Notes under the pieces: model-generated
What the model was told of the DNA's origin: nothing
The model's input: the letters and a program-made list of their open reading frames with translations, nothing else
Database searches by the model: none
Assembly (NCBI GenBank): GCA_028868895.1
Contig: JAGWTP010000019.1
Coordinates: 1 to 45,671, forward strand
Direction of reading: 5' to 3'
From: Burkholderiales bacterium
Lineage (GTDB): Bacteria; Pseudomonadota; Gammaproteobacteria; Burkholderiales; Burkholderiaceae_C
DNA: 45,671 bases
Part shown: positions 10,686-20,016 of the stretch, in pieces
Layout of the letters: the number at the start of each line of letters is the position of its first letter
Position numbering within the stretch: the first letter of the stretch is position 1
Position numbers and translations under genes: made by a program

Positions 10686-11471
10686 ATGGGATTTCTCGCC
10701 GGTAAACGCCTCCTGATCACGGGCGTGCTTTCCAATCGTTCGATCGCCTACGGCATTGCCCGCGCGTGCCACCGCGAGGGCGCCGAACTCGCGTTCAGCT
10801 ACCAGGGCGAGCGCTTCAAGGAGCGTGTCGGTGGGTTCGCCGCGGAATTCGGCTCGACGCTGGTCTACGACTGCGACGTCGCCGAAGATGCCCAGATCGA
10901 CGCGCTGTTCAACCAGCTCGGTGCCGTGTGGCCGCAGTTCGACGGGTTCGTTCACTCCATCGGCTATGCGCCGAAGGAGGCCATTTCGGGCGACTTTCTC
11001 GACGGTCTGTCGCGCGAATCGTTCCGAATCGCGCACGACATCTCCAGCTACAGCTTCCCGGCGTTGGCCAAGGCTGCCGCGCCGCGCTTGCGCGAAGGTG
11101 CCGCGCTGTTGACACTGACTTACCTCGGCGCGCTGCGCAGCATGCCCCACTACAACACGATGGGTCTGGCCAAGGCGTCGCTCGAGGCCAGCGTGCGTTA
11201 CCTGGCCGCCTCGCTGGGGCCCAGGAACATCCGCGTCAATGGCATCTCGGCCGGCCCGATCAAGACGCTGGCCGCTTCCGGTATCAAGGACTTCTCGAAA
11301 ATGCTCGAAGCCGGCCGGCGTTCGCCTCTGGGGCGCAACATCACGATCGATGACGTCGGCAACGCCGCTGCTTTTCTGTTGTCCGATCTCGCGTCGGGTA
11401 TCACCGCTGAAATCACCTACGTCGACGGTGGCTTCAGCCAGTCGGCGCTGGGCGGCATTGCCGAAGACTGA
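10686..11471 (+). CDS. fabI: enoyl-[acyl-carrier-protein] reductase (NADH) FabI
   Basis: Catalyses the last reduction in each round of fatty-acid elongation. At 261 residues it is the normal FabI length, and the catalytic residues fall at the same numbers as in E. coli: Y146, Y156 and K163 in [19 protein letters not shown]. The NADH-binding start reads [20 protein letters not shown] and SVA-type variations typical of FabI replace the SDR GxxxGxG. The start ATG 10686 is chosen because the fold begins there; the open frame extends upstream without resemblance to the family. It is transcribed divergently from rimP and converges on the decarboxylase gene. Confidence 0.96.
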   Translation: MGFLAGKRLLITGVLSNRSIAYGIARACHREGAELAFSYQGERFKERVGGFAAEFGSTLVYDCDVAEDAQIDALFNQLGAVWPQFDGFVHSIGYAPKEAISGDFLDGLSRESFRIAHDISSYSFPALAKAAAPRLREGAALLTLTYLGALRSMPHYNTMGLAKASLEASVRYLAASLGPRNIRVNGISAGPIKTLAASGIKDFSKMLEAGRRSPLGRNITIDDVGNAAAFLLSDLASGITAEITYVDGGFSQSALGGIAED

Positions 11472-11510
11472 CGCCGTCGGGTCGGCGCGCGGGCGCGCGC
11501 ACCTTGCCCG

Positions 11511-13775
11511 TCAGTCGGCGCGCACGCAATCGACGAAATAGCGGTGCTTGCCGTCGTCGCTGTCGATCTCGACCAGGCCGTGCACATCGGTGTCGAACCC
11601 CGGGAACGCCGCGTTGAACTGGCGGGTGAATTTCAGGTAGTCCACGATCTTGCGGTTGAATCGCTCGCCGGGGATCAACAGCGGAATGCCCGGCGGGTAC
11701 GGTGTCAGCAATGAGGTCGTGATGCGCCCCTCCAGCGCATCGATCTCGACGCGTTCGGTCTTGCGGTGCGCGATGTACGCATAGGCGTCGCTGGGTTTCA
11801 TCGCGGGCTGCAGGTCCGACAGGTACATCTCGGTGGTCAGCCGAGCGATGTCGCCCTTGGCGTACATCTCGTGGATGCTCTGCGAAAGATCGTGCAAGCC
11901 CATGCGTTCGTAGCGCGGGTGCGCGGCACAGAACTCGGGCAGGATGCGCCACAGCGGCTGGTTGCGTTCGTAGTCGTCCTTGAACTGCTGCAGCGCCGTC
12001 AGCAACGTGTTCCAGCGGCCCTTGGTGATGCCGATCGTGAACATGATGAAGAACGAGTACAGGCCCGTCTTCTCGACGATCACACCGTGCTCGGCCAGGA
12101 ACTTGGTGACGATGGCCGCGGGGATGCCGGTCGTGGCGAATTTGCCCGACATGTCCAGGCCCGGCGTGATGATGGTGCTCTTGATCGGGTCGAGCAGGTT
12201 GAAGCCCTCGGCCAGATCGCCGAAGCCGTGCCACTTCTCGCCGGCCTTGAGCACCCAGTCGGCGCTCTTGCCGATGCCTTCGGCGGCGAGCCTGTCGGGG
12301 CCCCAGACCTTGAACCACCAGTCCTTCTTGCCGTAGTCCTTCTCGACCTTGCGCATCGCGCGCCGGAAGTCCATCGCCTCGGCAATGCTCTCTTCCACCA
12401 GGGCCGGGCCGCCGGGCGCCTCCATCATGGCCGCGGCCACGTCGCAGCTGGCGATGATCGCGTACTGCGGACTGGTCGAGCTGTGCATCAGGTAGGCCTC
12501 GTTGAAGAGGTGCCGATCGAGCTTGCGCTCCTGCGAGTCCTGCACCAGCACCTGCGAGGCCTGGCTGATGCCGGCGAGCAGCTTGTGGGTGGACTGCGTC
12601 GCGAACACGAGCTGGTCTTTCGGGCGCGGGCGGTTCTTGCCCATCGCATGAAAGCTGCCGTAGAACTTGTGGAAGGCGGCGTGCGGCAGCCAGGCTTCGT
12701 CGAAATGCAGCGTGTCGATGTAGCCGTCGAGCGAATGCTTGATCGTCTCGGTGTTGTAGAGCACACCGTCGTAGGTGCTCTGCGTCAGCGTCAGGATGCG
12801 CGGCTTCACCGTCTTGGCATCGACGCCGGCGAGCAGCGGGTTGGCGGCGATCTTCTTGCGGATCGCCGCCGGCGCGAACTCACTCTGCGGGATCGGCCCG
12901 ATGATGCCGTAGTGGTTGCGCGTGGGCCGCAGGAACACCGGCACCGCACCGGTCATGATGATCGCGTGCAGGATCGACTTGTGGCAGTTGCGGTCCACCA
13001 CGACCACGTCGTCGGATGCCACCGCGTGGTGCCAGACCATCTTGTTGCTGGTGCTGGTGCCATTGGTCACGAAGAAGCAGTGGTCGGCGTTGAAGATGCG
13101 CGCCGCATTGCGCTCGCTCTGTGCGATCGGGCCAGTGTGGTCGAGCAACTGGCCGAGCTCGTCGACCGAGTTGCAGACGTCGGCGCGCAGCATGTTCTCG
13201 CCGAAGAACTGGTGAAACATCCGCCCGACCGGGCTCTTCAGGAACGCCACGCCGCCGGAATGGCCGGGGCAATGCCACGAGTAGGAGCCGTCTTGCGCAT
13301 AGTCGACCAGCGCCTTGAAGAACGGCGGCGCCAGGCCGTCCATGTAGCTCTTGGCCTCGCGAATGATGTGGCGGGCCACGAACTCCGGCGTGTCCTCGAA
13401 CATGTGGATGAAGCCGTGCAGCTCGCGCAGGATGTCGTTGGGAAGGTGCTGCGAAGTGCGTGTCTCGCCGTACAGGTAGATCGGCACCTCGGCGTTCTTG
13501 AAGCGCACCTCCTCGATGAACTTGCGCAGGTTCAGCACCGCCGGGTCGAGCTCCGGGCCGGCCGTGAACTCCTCGTCGTCGATCGACAGGATGAACGCGC
13601 TGGCGCGGCTTTGCTGCTGCGCGAACTGGCTCAGGTCGCCATAACTCGTGGCGCCCAGCACCTCGAAGCCTTCCTTCTCGATCGCCGCGGCGAGGGCGCG
13701 GATGCCCAGGCCCGACGCGTTCTCGGAGCGGAAATCCTCGTCGATGATGACGATCGGAAAGTTGAAACGCAGCAT
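11511..13775 (-). CDS. PLP-dependent arginine/lysine/ornithine decarboxylase (biodegradative AdiA type)
   Basis: A 754-residue fold-type I decarboxylase with the three parts of the inducible Arg/Lys/Orn decarboxylases: an N-terminal receiver-like wing domain (FPIVIIDEDFRSENASGLGIRALAAAIEKEG), the PLP domain (DRNCHKSILHAIIMTGAVPVF; Schiff-base lysine about K398 in QSTHKLLAGISQASQV) and the C-terminal domain (TPYPPGIPLLIPGERF). Length and segments such as LDHTGPIAQSERNAARIFNADHCFFV and WHGFGDLAEGFNLLDPIK are closest, from memory, to AdiA (arginine). The start ATG 13775 has an AAGAGG about 8 nt upstream; the frame stays open further 5'. No amino-acid/polyamine antiporter lies nearby, so the acid-resistance role shown for enterobacterial AdiA cannot be inferred from context; substrate is not certain. 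Confidence 0.9.
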   Translation of the reverse strand: MLRFNFPIVIIDEDFRSENASGLGIRALAAAIEKEGFEVLGATSYGDLSQFAQQQSRASAFILSIDDEEFTAGPELDPAVLNLRKFIEEVRFKNAEVPIYLYGETRTSQHLPNDILRELHGFIHMFEDTPEFVARHIIREAKSYMDGLAPPFFKALVDYAQDGSYSWHCPGHSGGVAFLKSPVGRMFHQFFGENMLRADVCNSVDELGQLLDHTGPIAQSERNAARIFNADHCFFVTNGTSTSNKMVWHHAVASDDVVVVDRNCHKSILHAIIMTGAVPVFLRPTRNHYGIIGPIPQSEFAPAAIRKKIAANPLLAGVDAKTVKPRILTLTQSTYDGVLYNTETIKHSLDGYIDTLHFDEAWLPHAAFHKFYGSFHAMGKNRPRPKDQLVFATQSTHKLLAGISQASQVLVQDSQERKLDRHLFNEAYLMHSSTSPQYAIIASCDVAAAMMEAPGGPALVEESIAEAMDFRRAMRKVEKDYGKKDWWFKVWGPDRLAAEGIGKSADWVLKAGEKWHGFGDLAEGFNLLDPIKSTIITPGLDMSGKFATTGIPAAIVTKFLAEHGVIVEKTGLYSFFIMFTIGITKGRWNTLLTALQQFKDDYERNQPLWRILPEFCAAHPRYERMGLHDLSQSIHEMYAKGDIARLTTEMYLSDLQPAMKPSDAYAYIAHRKTERVEIDALEGRITTSLLTPYPPGIPLLIPGERFNRKIVDYLKFTRQFNAAFPGFDTDVHGLVEIDSDDGKHRYFVDCVRAD

Positions 13776-13940
13776 GGGCGGGCCTCTTGGGGCGCGGGGG
13801 CGCGAAAAACGAAGCGCGAAGTGTAGGGCCGGCACGATGCAACGCATTGCGTACGGTCACCGCGCAGTTCGATCGGCGCACGCACTTGCAGACGCCAGCG
13901 ACCTACACTCGCCATCGGCATGTGCCGTAAAGGAACCCGA

Positions 13941-14396
13941 ATGGAACTGTCCAACGCCACGATCTGGTGGGTGGCCGCCGGCGTCGCAGTTGCCGCCGAG
14001 CTCGCCACCGGCACGTTCTACCTGCTGATGATCGCGCTCGGACTGGCCGCCGCGGCGGTGGCCGCCCAACTCGGACTGGCCGTCAGCGGTCAGATCGTCG
14101 TGGCCGCATTGCTCGGTGGCGGCGCGACCGCCGTCTGGCACTGGCGACGTTTCAGCCAGCCAAGGTCGGCGCCGGCACGCGAAAACCGCGATGTGAATCT
14201 TGACATCGGCGTGCATGTCCTGGTGACCGCGTGGTCCGCCGACCGGACCACGCGCGTTCAATACCGCGGTTCGGGCTGGACCGCGCGGCTCGCCCCCGGA
14301 GCGCCGGCAGCGCCGGGCGAGCACCGCGTTTGCGCCGTCGAAGGCAACTGGCTGGTGCTCGAACCCGCGCCACCCGACGCCGGCGCGGCGCGTTGA
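13941..14396 (+). CDS. NfeD-like membrane protein
   Basis: A 151-residue protein with two to three membrane segments in the first ~75 residues (IWWVAAGVAVAAELATGTFYLLMIALGLAAAAVAAQLG, then QIVVAALLGGGATAVW) and a C-terminal soluble OB-fold-like part (VLVTAWSADRTTRVQYRGSGWTARL...GEHRVCAVEGNWLVLEP). This is the layout of short NfeD proteins, which partner SPFH/stomatin proteins in the membrane; a stomatin gene follows 34 nt downstream, which strongly supports the call. Start ATG 13941 is preceded by AAAGGA at 7-12 nt; the upstream ATG in frame has no such site. Confidence 0.85.
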   Translation: MELSNATIWWVAAGVAVAAELATGTFYLLMIALGLAAAAVAAQLGLAVSGQIVVAALLGGGATAVWHWRRFSQPRSAPARENRDVNLDIGVHVLVTAWSADRTTRVQYRGSGWTARLAPGAPAAPGEHRVCAVEGNWLVLEPAPPDAGAAR

Positions 14397-14430
14397 AACT
14401 CCAACCCGAAATCAGACTCGAAGGCTCCTC

Positions 14431-15351
14431 ATGCAAATTGCCCTGGTCATCGCGGTCATCGCCGCGCTCTTCGTCATACGCACCATCAAGATCGTGCCGC
14501 AGCAGCACGCCTGGGTGGTCGAAAAGCTCGGCAAGTACGACCGCACGCTCACGCCCGGGTTGAAGTTCGTGGTGCCGTTCATTGAGCAGGTGGCCTACAA
14601 GCATTCGCTGAAGGAGGTGCCGCTCGACGTGCCCAGCCAGGTCTGCATCACCAAGGACAACACGCAGCTGCAGGTCGACGGCATCATCTACTTCCAGGTC
14701 ACCGACCCGATGCGCGCAAGCTACGGCTCGAGCAACTACATCCAGGCCATCACCCAACTCGCGCAGACGCTGCTGCGCTCGGTGATCGGCAAGATGGAAC
14801 TCGACAAGACCTTCGAGGAACGCGACCACATCAACATGTCGGTGGTCGCCGCGCTCGACGAGGCCGCCAGCAACTGGGGCGTGAAGGTGCTGCGCTACGA
14901 GATCAAGGACCTGACGCCGCCGGCGGCGATCCTGCATTCGATGCAGGCGCAGATCACCGCCGAGCGCGAGAAGCGCGCGCTGATCGCGGCCAGCGAAGGA
15001 CGCAAGCAGGAGCAGATCAACATCGCCACCGGCGAGCGCGAGGCCTTCATCGCGCGTTCCGAAGGCCAGCGCCAGGCCGAGATCAACAAGGCCCAGGGCG
15101 AGGCCGCGGCGATCGTCGCGGTGGCCGATGCCACCGCCGAAGCGATCCGCAAGATCGCCGAGGCGATCCGCTCGCCGGGCGGCGAACAGGCGGTGCAGCT
15201 CAAGGTGGCCGAGCGGGCTGTGGAGGCCTACGCGCAACTCGCGCAGAAGAACAACACGATGATCGTGCCCGGCAACATGACCGAGGTGTCGGCCTTGATC
15301 GGCACCGCGATGGCGCTGATGAAGGCCAAGCCCTCCTCTGGCGCGAACTGA
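14431..15351 (+). CDS. SPFH/Band 7 family protein (paraslipin/QmcA-like)
   Basis: A 306-residue stomatin-family protein: an N-terminal membrane anchor (residues 2-20, QIALVIAVIAALFVIRTIKIV), then the Band 7 domain starting VPQQHAWVVEKLGKYDRTLTPGLKFVVPFIEQVAYKHSLKE and containing LRSVIGKMELDKTFEERDHIN, and a long coiled-coil helix rich in Ala/Glu/Arg (about 175-250). Such proteins form large oligomeric cages on the inner membrane and regulate membrane proteases or organise membrane domains. It is paired with the NfeD-like gene upstream, as is usual, and followed 3 nt later by a DUF2237 gene. Confidence 0.92.
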   Translation: MQIALVIAVIAALFVIRTIKIVPQQHAWVVEKLGKYDRTLTPGLKFVVPFIEQVAYKHSLKEVPLDVPSQVCITKDNTQLQVDGIIYFQVTDPMRASYGSSNYIQAITQLAQTLLRSVIGKMELDKTFEERDHINMSVVAALDEAASNWGVKVLRYEIKDLTPPAAILHSMQAQITAEREKRALIAASEGRKQEQINIATGEREAFIARSEGQRQAEINKAQGEAAAIVAVADATAEAIRKIAEAIRSPGGEQAVQLKVAERAVEAYAQLAQKNNTMIVPGNMTEVSALIGTAMALMKAKPSSGAN

Positions 15352-15354
15352 ACC

Positions 15355-15723
15355 ATGGCCTTCAACGTGCTGGGCACGGCCCTCGTGCCGTGCTCCTACG
15401 ACCCGCTGACCGGCTTCTTCCGCGACGGCTGTTGCAACACCGCCGACGACGACACCGGCAGCCACGTGATCTGCGTCAAGGTCAGCGCCGAGTTCCTCGC
15501 CTACTCCGCCCGGCGCGGCAACGACCTGAGCACGCCCCGCCCAGAATTCCGGTTTCGCGGCCTGAAGCCTGGCGATCGCTGGTGCTTGTGCGCGCTGCGT
15601 TGGCGAGAGGCGCTTGACGCCGGGGTGGCTCCGGCCGTGGTGCTCGAATGCACGCACGAGCGCGCGCTCGACTTCGTTACCCTGCCCTCGCTGCAGGCTC
15701 ACGCGCTGGACCTCGTAGGCTAA
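15355..15723 (+). CDS. DUF2237 family protein
   Basis: A 122-residue soluble protein, NVLGTALVPCSYDPLTGFFRDGCCNTADDDTGSHVICVKV...FRGLKPGDRWCLCALRW. I recognise the conserved N-terminal pattern (NVLG..L..CS..P.TGF.RDG.C.T...D.G.H..C) and the GLKPGDRWCLCA block of DUF2237, whose members have no established function. Seven cysteines, several in conserved pairs, are visible. The start lies 3 nt after the stomatin stop, suggesting co-transcription. It is immediately upstream of a tRNA-Ser gene. Confidence 0.8.
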   Translation: MAFNVLGTALVPCSYDPLTGFFRDGCCNTADDDTGSHVICVKVSAEFLAYSARRGNDLSTPRPEFRFRGLKPGDRWCLCALRWREALDAGVAPAVVLECTHERALDFVTLPSLQAHALDLVG

Positions 15724-15736
15724 ACTCGCGCGTTCC

Positions 15737-15827
15737 GGAGAGATGGATGAGCGGTTTAAGTCGCACGCCTGGAAAGCGTGTGGGGGTTAACAGCCCCCCG
15801 CGGGTTCGAATCCCGCTCTCTCCGCCA
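15737..15827 (+). tRNA. tRNA-Ser(GGA)
   Basis: Class II tRNA with acceptor GGAGAGA/TCTCTCC, anticodon stem CACGC/GCGTG with loop CTGGAAA (anticodon GGA, reads UCC/UCU), a long variable arm (GGGGGTTAACAGCCCCCC) and T-arm GCGGGTTCGAATCCCGC. The CCA end is encoded (15825-15827). Confidence 0.97.
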
Positions 15828-16156
15828 TACATCGAGCATCGCCACGGTCCTTTTCGGCCGGTTTCCCGCGCTCACTCTTCAATTCATCCATCAACGTCTT
15901 TGAGACCGGTTGCGTCGGATTGAGCCAAGTTGTCTCGCTTGAACGTCGCCGCGGAGTTGCGGTTGGCAACGGCTTCGATGTACATGACGTCATGAACCGG
16001 CGACGTCCATAAGAACGTCAAGCCAAAACAAGTGCATTTACATGGGTACGAACTGGAATCAGGAAAGAGCCGCAACCCGCGTCAGCGCTGGATTACGGCT
16101 CGATCAGAGGATCAAAGTTCGGTCTAAGGCGTGGTGAGATGTTGTGAAATCATCTC
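15828..16156. other. lower-GC gap between two convergent tRNA-Ser genes
   Basis: About 330 bp with visibly lower G+C than the surroundings and no intact gene. It contains a probable transposase relic on the minus strand (15884-15985) and TGACGTCATG-type short palindromes just upstream of it. tRNA-Ser genes are common integration sites, so a degraded insertion is plausible. I see no direct repeat of a tRNA 3' end. Confidence 0.6.
15884..15985 (-). pseudogene. relic of an IS transposase N terminus (IS1634/IS4-like)
   Basis: The minus-strand frame from ATG 15985 reads MYIEAVANRNSAATFKRDNL and continues AQSDATGLKDVDG before a stop. From memory, IS1634-type transposases begin MYIExVPNRNSPPAVLLRES...KRTLANLSDWP..xxGLKxLL; the relic keeps the first eleven residues and a KR-NLA-SD--GLK segment with the part between deleted. 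After the stop another frame continues DELKSERG, as if frameshifted. No inverted repeats were identified, so this is a moderate-confidence reading. Confidence 0.45.
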
Positions 16157-16250
16157 TTGGCGGAGCCGGAGGGATTCGAACCCTCGATGCAGGTTTTGCC
16201 CACATACTCCCTTAGCAGGGGAGCACCTTCGGCCACTCGGTCACAGCTCC
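16157..16250 (-). tRNA. tRNA-Ser(GCT)
   Basis: Read on the minus strand: acceptor GGAGCTG paired with CGGCTCC, D-arm TGACCGAGTGGCCGAAGG, anticodon stem-loop CTCCCCTGCTAAGGGAG (anticodon GCT, reads AGC/AGU), long variable arm and T-arm GAGGGTTCGAATCCCTC. CCA is encoded at 16159-16157. It faces tRNA-Ser(GGA) across a 329-bp gap. Confidence 0.96.
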
Positions 16251-16287
16251 GTTACCAGCACAAATTCTACCCCGGCGCGCACCGGGC

Positions 16288-17556
16288 TCAGACGACGGCC
16301 CGCTCCAGGTCGAAGGCCTTGTGCAGTGCGCGCACCGCAAGCTCCATGTACTTCTCGTCGATCACGACGCTGGTCTTGATCTCGCTGGTGGTGATCATCT
16401 GGATGTTGATGCCCTCCTCGCTCAACACACTGAACATGCGGCTGGCCACGCCCACGTGCGAGCGCATCCCGATGCCCACGATGCTGACCTTGCAGATCTT
16501 GGCGTCGCCGATGACCTCCTTGGCGCCGGTGACTGGCAGCACCTTGGTCCGCAGCAGGTCCATCGTGCGCGCATAGTCGTTGCGGTGCACGGTGAACGAG
16601 AAGTCGGTGCGGCCGTCGTGCGAGACGTTCTGGATGATCACGTCGACGTCGATGTTGGCCTCGGCAACCGGGCCGAGGATCATGAACGCGATGCCGGGCT
16701 TGTCGGTCACGCCCATCAGGCTGATCTTGGCTTCGTCGCGGTTGAAGGCGATGCCGGAGACAACGGCTTGTTCCATCTTTTCATCTTCCTCAAAGGTGAT
16801 CAGGGTGCCCGATCGGGATTCCTCGACGATGTCGATGTCCCAGGGCGTGAAGCTCGACAGTACGCGCAGCGGCACGCGGTACTTGCCGGCGAACTCGACC
16901 GAGCGGATCTGCAGCACCTTGGAGCCCAGGCTCGCCATCTCGAGCATCTCTTCGAAGCTGATGGTGTTCAGGCGTCGCGCCTCGGCAACGATGCGCGGGT
17001 CGGTGGTGTAGACGCCGTCCACGTCGGTGTAGATCAGGCATTCGTCGGCCTTCATCGCCGCCGCCACCGCCACCGCCGAGGTGTCGGAGCCGCCGCGGCC
17101 GAGCGTCGTGATGTGCCCGTGCGCATCGACGCCCTGGAACCCGGTGATGACCACGACCTTGCCGGCAGCCAGATCGGCGCGCACGCGGCCGTCGTCGATG
17201 CTCACGATGCGCGCCTTGGTGTAGGCCGAGTCGGTGGTGACCGGCACCTGCCAGCCGGCGTAGCTCACCGCCTGCAGCCCTTCGGCCTGCAGCGCAATGG
17301 CGAGCAGGCCCACCGAGACCTGCTCGCCGGTGGATGCGATCATGTCGAGTTCGCGCTGCAGTTCGGGCGTGACGGCTTCCGGCGACAGTTCCTTGGCCAG
17401 GCCGAGCAGGCGGTTGGTCTCGCCGCTCATCGCCGAAGGCACCACCACCATCTGGTGCCCTGCCCGGGCCCATTTGGCAACGCGCTTGGCGACACTGCGA
17501 ATACGCTCCGGCGAGCCCATCGAGGTGCCGCCATACTTGTGAACTATGAGTGCCAT
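16288..17556 (-). CDS. lysC: aspartate kinase
   Basis: First step of lysine/methionine/threonine and diaminopimelate synthesis: ATP-dependent phosphorylation of aspartate. The 422 residues match the bacterial single-gene alpha/beta type: kinase domain starting ALIVHKYGGTSMGSPERI, with GRGGSDTSAVAVAAAMKADEC and TDVDGVYTTDPRIV, then two ACT domains (about 265-340 and 345-415; ISLMGVTDKPGIAFMILGPVAEANIDVD and VSIVGIGMRSHVGVASRMFSVLSEEGIN). The ACT pair implies allosteric feedback by lysine and/or threonine. An internal start for a separate beta subunit, known in Gram-positives, was not evaluated. It lies 85 nt downstream of tilS on the same strand. Confidence 0.96.
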   Translation of the reverse strand: MALIVHKYGGTSMGSPERIRSVAKRVAKWARAGHQMVVVPSAMSGETNRLLGLAKELSPEAVTPELQRELDMIASTGEQVSVGLLAIALQAEGLQAVSYAGWQVPVTTDSAYTKARIVSIDDGRVRADLAAGKVVVITGFQGVDAHGHITTLGRGGSDTSAVAVAAAMKADECLIYTDVDGVYTTDPRIVAEARRLNTISFEEMLEMASLGSKVLQIRSVEFAGKYRVPLRVLSSFTPWDIDIVEESRSGTLITFEEDEKMEQAVVSGIAFNRDEAKISLMGVTDKPGIAFMILGPVAEANIDVDVIIQNVSHDGRTDFSFTVHRNDYARTMDLLRTKVLPVTGAKEVIGDAKICKVSIVGIGMRSHVGVASRMFSVLSEEGINIQMITTSEIKTSVVIDEKYMELAVRALHKAFDLERAVV

Positions 17557-17641
17557 GGGGAGTGTCGAGTCACGAGCCGAGTCGGGAAATCGCGGCGAAC
17601 AGAACGCGGAATTCTAGCTGCTGCATCGCAGCATTCCGGGT

Positions 17642-18946
17642 TCAGGCATGGCTTGGCAACGGCGCCCATCGCAGGCTCACGAGCGGCTGGCCCGGCAGGC
17701 CAACCACCCGCGCGTCGATGCCCAGCCCGGGCACGAAGACCAACTGCCCGCCGCTGTAGATCAGCGGCCCGGTGCGGTCCCACATCGGCACGCCGGCGGC
17801 CTGATATTGTTTTTTCAGACTGCGTGGCGGGCGACCCATGCCGGCTTGAAACTGCTCGGCGCCGGCACGCGGGCGCAACTCCAGTTGCGCGAGCCACGGC
17901 AGCGGCACGCCACCGTCGCGCACGCGCTCCACATGCAACGATCCCGACCAGCCGGGCAGCGCATAGATGCCAGCGCGGCGCAGGCTCAGCTTGGTTTCGC
18001 GAGGAACTGCCGAAGGCGCACCACTCAGCGCGGGCCGCAAGCGCAGCACACCGCGATACAGGCGCAATTCGGCAGCGCCCAGCGGCCAGCGCGCCTGAGC
18101 CGCCGCCGCAAGCTCGTCGCGCAATCGCTCGATCAAGCTGGCCGGGGCACCGGCCCCGAGTTGCGACTTGAGCCACGCCCGCAGCGCATTGCTGCGCCGC
18201 GCTGTCGACAGTTCGAGCCACGCTTGGATCTGCAAGCCCGCGGGCGTGGCGACGTTCGCCAGGTCGAGCGCGGCGAGCTCGCCGAGCGCGGCGCTCGCCT
18301 CCTGGGCCCAATCGGCGGTGGTCGCGAGCGCAGCCTCGGCGTGCTCGAACGCGCCGACCAGCGCAGGCCAGACCTGCAGCCGCAAGCGGTTGCGTGCGTA
18401 ACGAGGATCGGCGTTGCTGTCATCGTCGATGTGCTTGAGACGGTGGCGGCGCCCATACGCTTCGATGGCCGCGGGCGGCGTGTCCAGCCACGGGCGCAAC
18501 CAAGTGATGCCGTCGCGCTGCACGCTGCCCGGCATGCCCGCCAGGCCGGCGACGCCAGCGCCGCGCAACGCCTGCAGCAGCACCGTCTCGGCCTGGTCTC
18601 GCCGGTGGTGCGCCAACAGCACCACCGCGGCCCGATGCGCCAACGCCATCGTGCGCAGGGCACCGTAGCGCGCTTGCCGGGCCCAGGCCTCGACGCTGTC
18701 GCCCCGTGGCGGCGAAGCGGTCAATCGATGCGCCACGAACTCGACCGGCCGCCCGGCGCGTGTCCAGCGCCGGCATTGCGCTTCGCAGTGCTTCAGCCAG
18801 GCGTCCGCGTTGGGGCTCAAACCGTGATGCACATGCAGCGCCAGCACCTCGATGCCCTGGCGACCTGCTTCTGCGAGCGTGGCATGCAGCAACGCGGTCG
18901 AATCGCGCCCGCCGCTGTAAGCCACGGCGACTCGGCGCACGACCAC
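17642..18946 (-). CDS. tilS: tRNA(Ile)-lysidine synthase TilS
   Basis: Modifies C34 of tRNA-Ile(CAU) to lysidine so that it reads AUA. The PP-loop SGGRDS lies at residues 11-16 ([23 protein letters not shown]), followed by [49 protein letters not shown] and the tRNA-binding C-terminal part ending in [22 protein letters not shown]. The start is a GTG (18946), 19 nt after the accA stop; the PP-loop position fits this start. The 434 residues are the usual length. Neighbouring accA upstream is a frequent arrangement in betaproteobacteria. Confidence 0.94.
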   Translation of the reverse strand: MVVRRVAVAYSGGRDSTALLHATLAEAGRQGIEVLALHVHHGLSPNADAWLKHCEAQCRRWTRAGRPVEFVAHRLTASPPRGDSVEAWARQARYGALRTMALAHRAAVVLLAHHRRDQAETVLLQALRGAGVAGLAGMPGSVQRDGITWLRPWLDTPPAAIEAYGRRHRLKHIDDDSNADPRYARNRLRLQVWPALVGAFEHAEAALATTADWAQEASAALGELAALDLANVATPAGLQIQAWLELSTARRSNALRAWLKSQLGAGAPASLIERLRDELAAAAQARWPLGAAELRLYRGVLRLRPALSGAPSAVPRETKLSLRRAGIYALPGWSGSLHVERVRDGGVPLPWLAQLELRPRAGAEQFQAGMGRPPRSLKKQYQAAGVPMWDRTGPLIYSGGQLVFVPGLGIDARVVGLPGQPLVSLRWAPLPSHA

Positions 18947-18965
18947 GGTCGCTCCGCTGGACGCT

Positions 18966-19937
18966 TCAGCGCTCTTTGGTGTCGGTGTAGCGGCCGTAGG
19001 ATTGCAGCCGCTCGTAGCGGCGTTGCAGCAGTTCTTTCGGCTTGAGGTCGCTGACCTGGCGCAACGCGTCGTTCAGCGCGCGCTTCAGGAACGCGGCCAT
19101 CTGCTTGATGTCGCGGTGCGCCCCGCCGACCGGCTCGGTAACGATCTTGTCGATCAGGCCCAGGGCCTTGAGCCGGTGCGCGGTGATGCCCAGCGCATCG
19201 GCGGCGTCGGACGCGCGCTCGGCGGTCTTCCACAGAATCGACGCACAGCCTTCCGGCGAGATCACCGAATAGATCGAGTACTGCAGCATCAGCAACTGGT
19301 CGCCGACGCTGATCGCCAACGCGCCACCCGAGCCGCCTTCGCCGATGATGGTCACGATGATCGGCACTTCGAGTTGCGCCATCTCGAAGATGTTGCGCCC
19401 GATCGCTTCGGACTGGCCGCGTTCTTCCGCGCCGATGCCGGGGTAGGCGCCGGGCGTGTCGACGAAGGTGAACACCGGCAGGCCGAACTTCTCGGCCAGC
19501 TTCATCAGGCGCAGCGCCTTGCGGTAACCCTCGGGGCGCGACATGCCGAAGTTGCGTGCGGCCCGCTCCTTGGTGTCGCGACCCTTCTGGTGGCCCAGCA
19601 CCATGCAGGCCTGGCCATTGAAGCGCGCCAGGCCGCCGACGATCGACTGGTCATCGGCGAACGCCCGGTCACCGTGCAACTCCTGGAAGTCGGTGAAGAT
19701 CTCGTTCACGTAGTCCAGCGTATAGGGCCGCTGCGGGTGACGCGCGATCTGCGTGACCTGCCACGGCGTGAGATGCGCGTAGATGTCCTTGGTGAGTTGC
19801 AGGCTTTTCTTGCCGAGCCGGTCGATCTCTTCGGAAATGTCGACCGCCGATTCGTTCTGCACATAGCGCAGTTCTTCGATCTTCGACTCGAGATCCGACA
19901 CGGGTTGCTCGAACTCGAGGAAGTGGCGTTTGCTCAT
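18966..19937 (-). CDS. accA: acetyl-CoA carboxylase carboxyltransferase subunit alpha
   Basis: Alpha half of the carboxyltransferase that moves the carboxyl group from biotin to acetyl-CoA, forming malonyl-CoA for fatty-acid synthesis. The 323 residues run from [20 protein letters not shown] through [45 protein letters not shown] and [40 protein letters not shown], all family hallmarks. The partner accD is not in the window, which is usual. It leads a minus-strand pair with tilS. Confidence 0.96.
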   Translation of the reverse strand: MSKRHFLEFEQPVSDLESKIEELRYVQNESAVDISEEIDRLGKKSLQLTKDIYAHLTPWQVTQIARHPQRPYTLDYVNEIFTDFQELHGDRAFADDQSIVGGLARFNGQACMVLGHQKGRDTKERAARNFGMSRPEGYRKALRLMKLAEKFGLPVFTFVDTPGAYPGIGAEERGQSEAIGRNIFEMAQLEVPIIVTIIGEGGSGGALAISVGDQLLMLQYSIYSVISPEGCASILWKTAERASDAADALGITAHRLKALGLIDKIVTEPVGGAHRDIKQMAAFLKRALNDALRQVSDLKPKELLQRRYERLQSYGRYTDTKER

Positions 19938-20016
19938 GAGTGGATGTCCGGATGCATCAACAGCGGGGTTGAAGGAACGCGCCGACGAGGGTGCTCGTGC
20001 GGCTGTTCAAGACGAT

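Noticed and set aside
11472-11510. GCGCGC-rich palindromic stretch between fabI and the decarboxylase gene, considered as a terminator
   Set aside because: The self-complementarity comes from alternating GC; there is no defined stem-loop and no U-tract.
15787-15993. Minus-strand frame ending MAERAGFEPAGGC
   Set aside because: The end is translation through the tRNA-Ser(GGA) gene (the T-arm GGTTCGAATCC gives GFEP in reverse), a known artefact; only the separate relic at 15884-15985 was kept.
16131-16379. Plus-strand frames reading SRRDSNPRCRFC and EPEGFEPSMQVLPTYS
   Set aside because: These are translations of the antisense of tRNA-Ser(GCT), not proteins.
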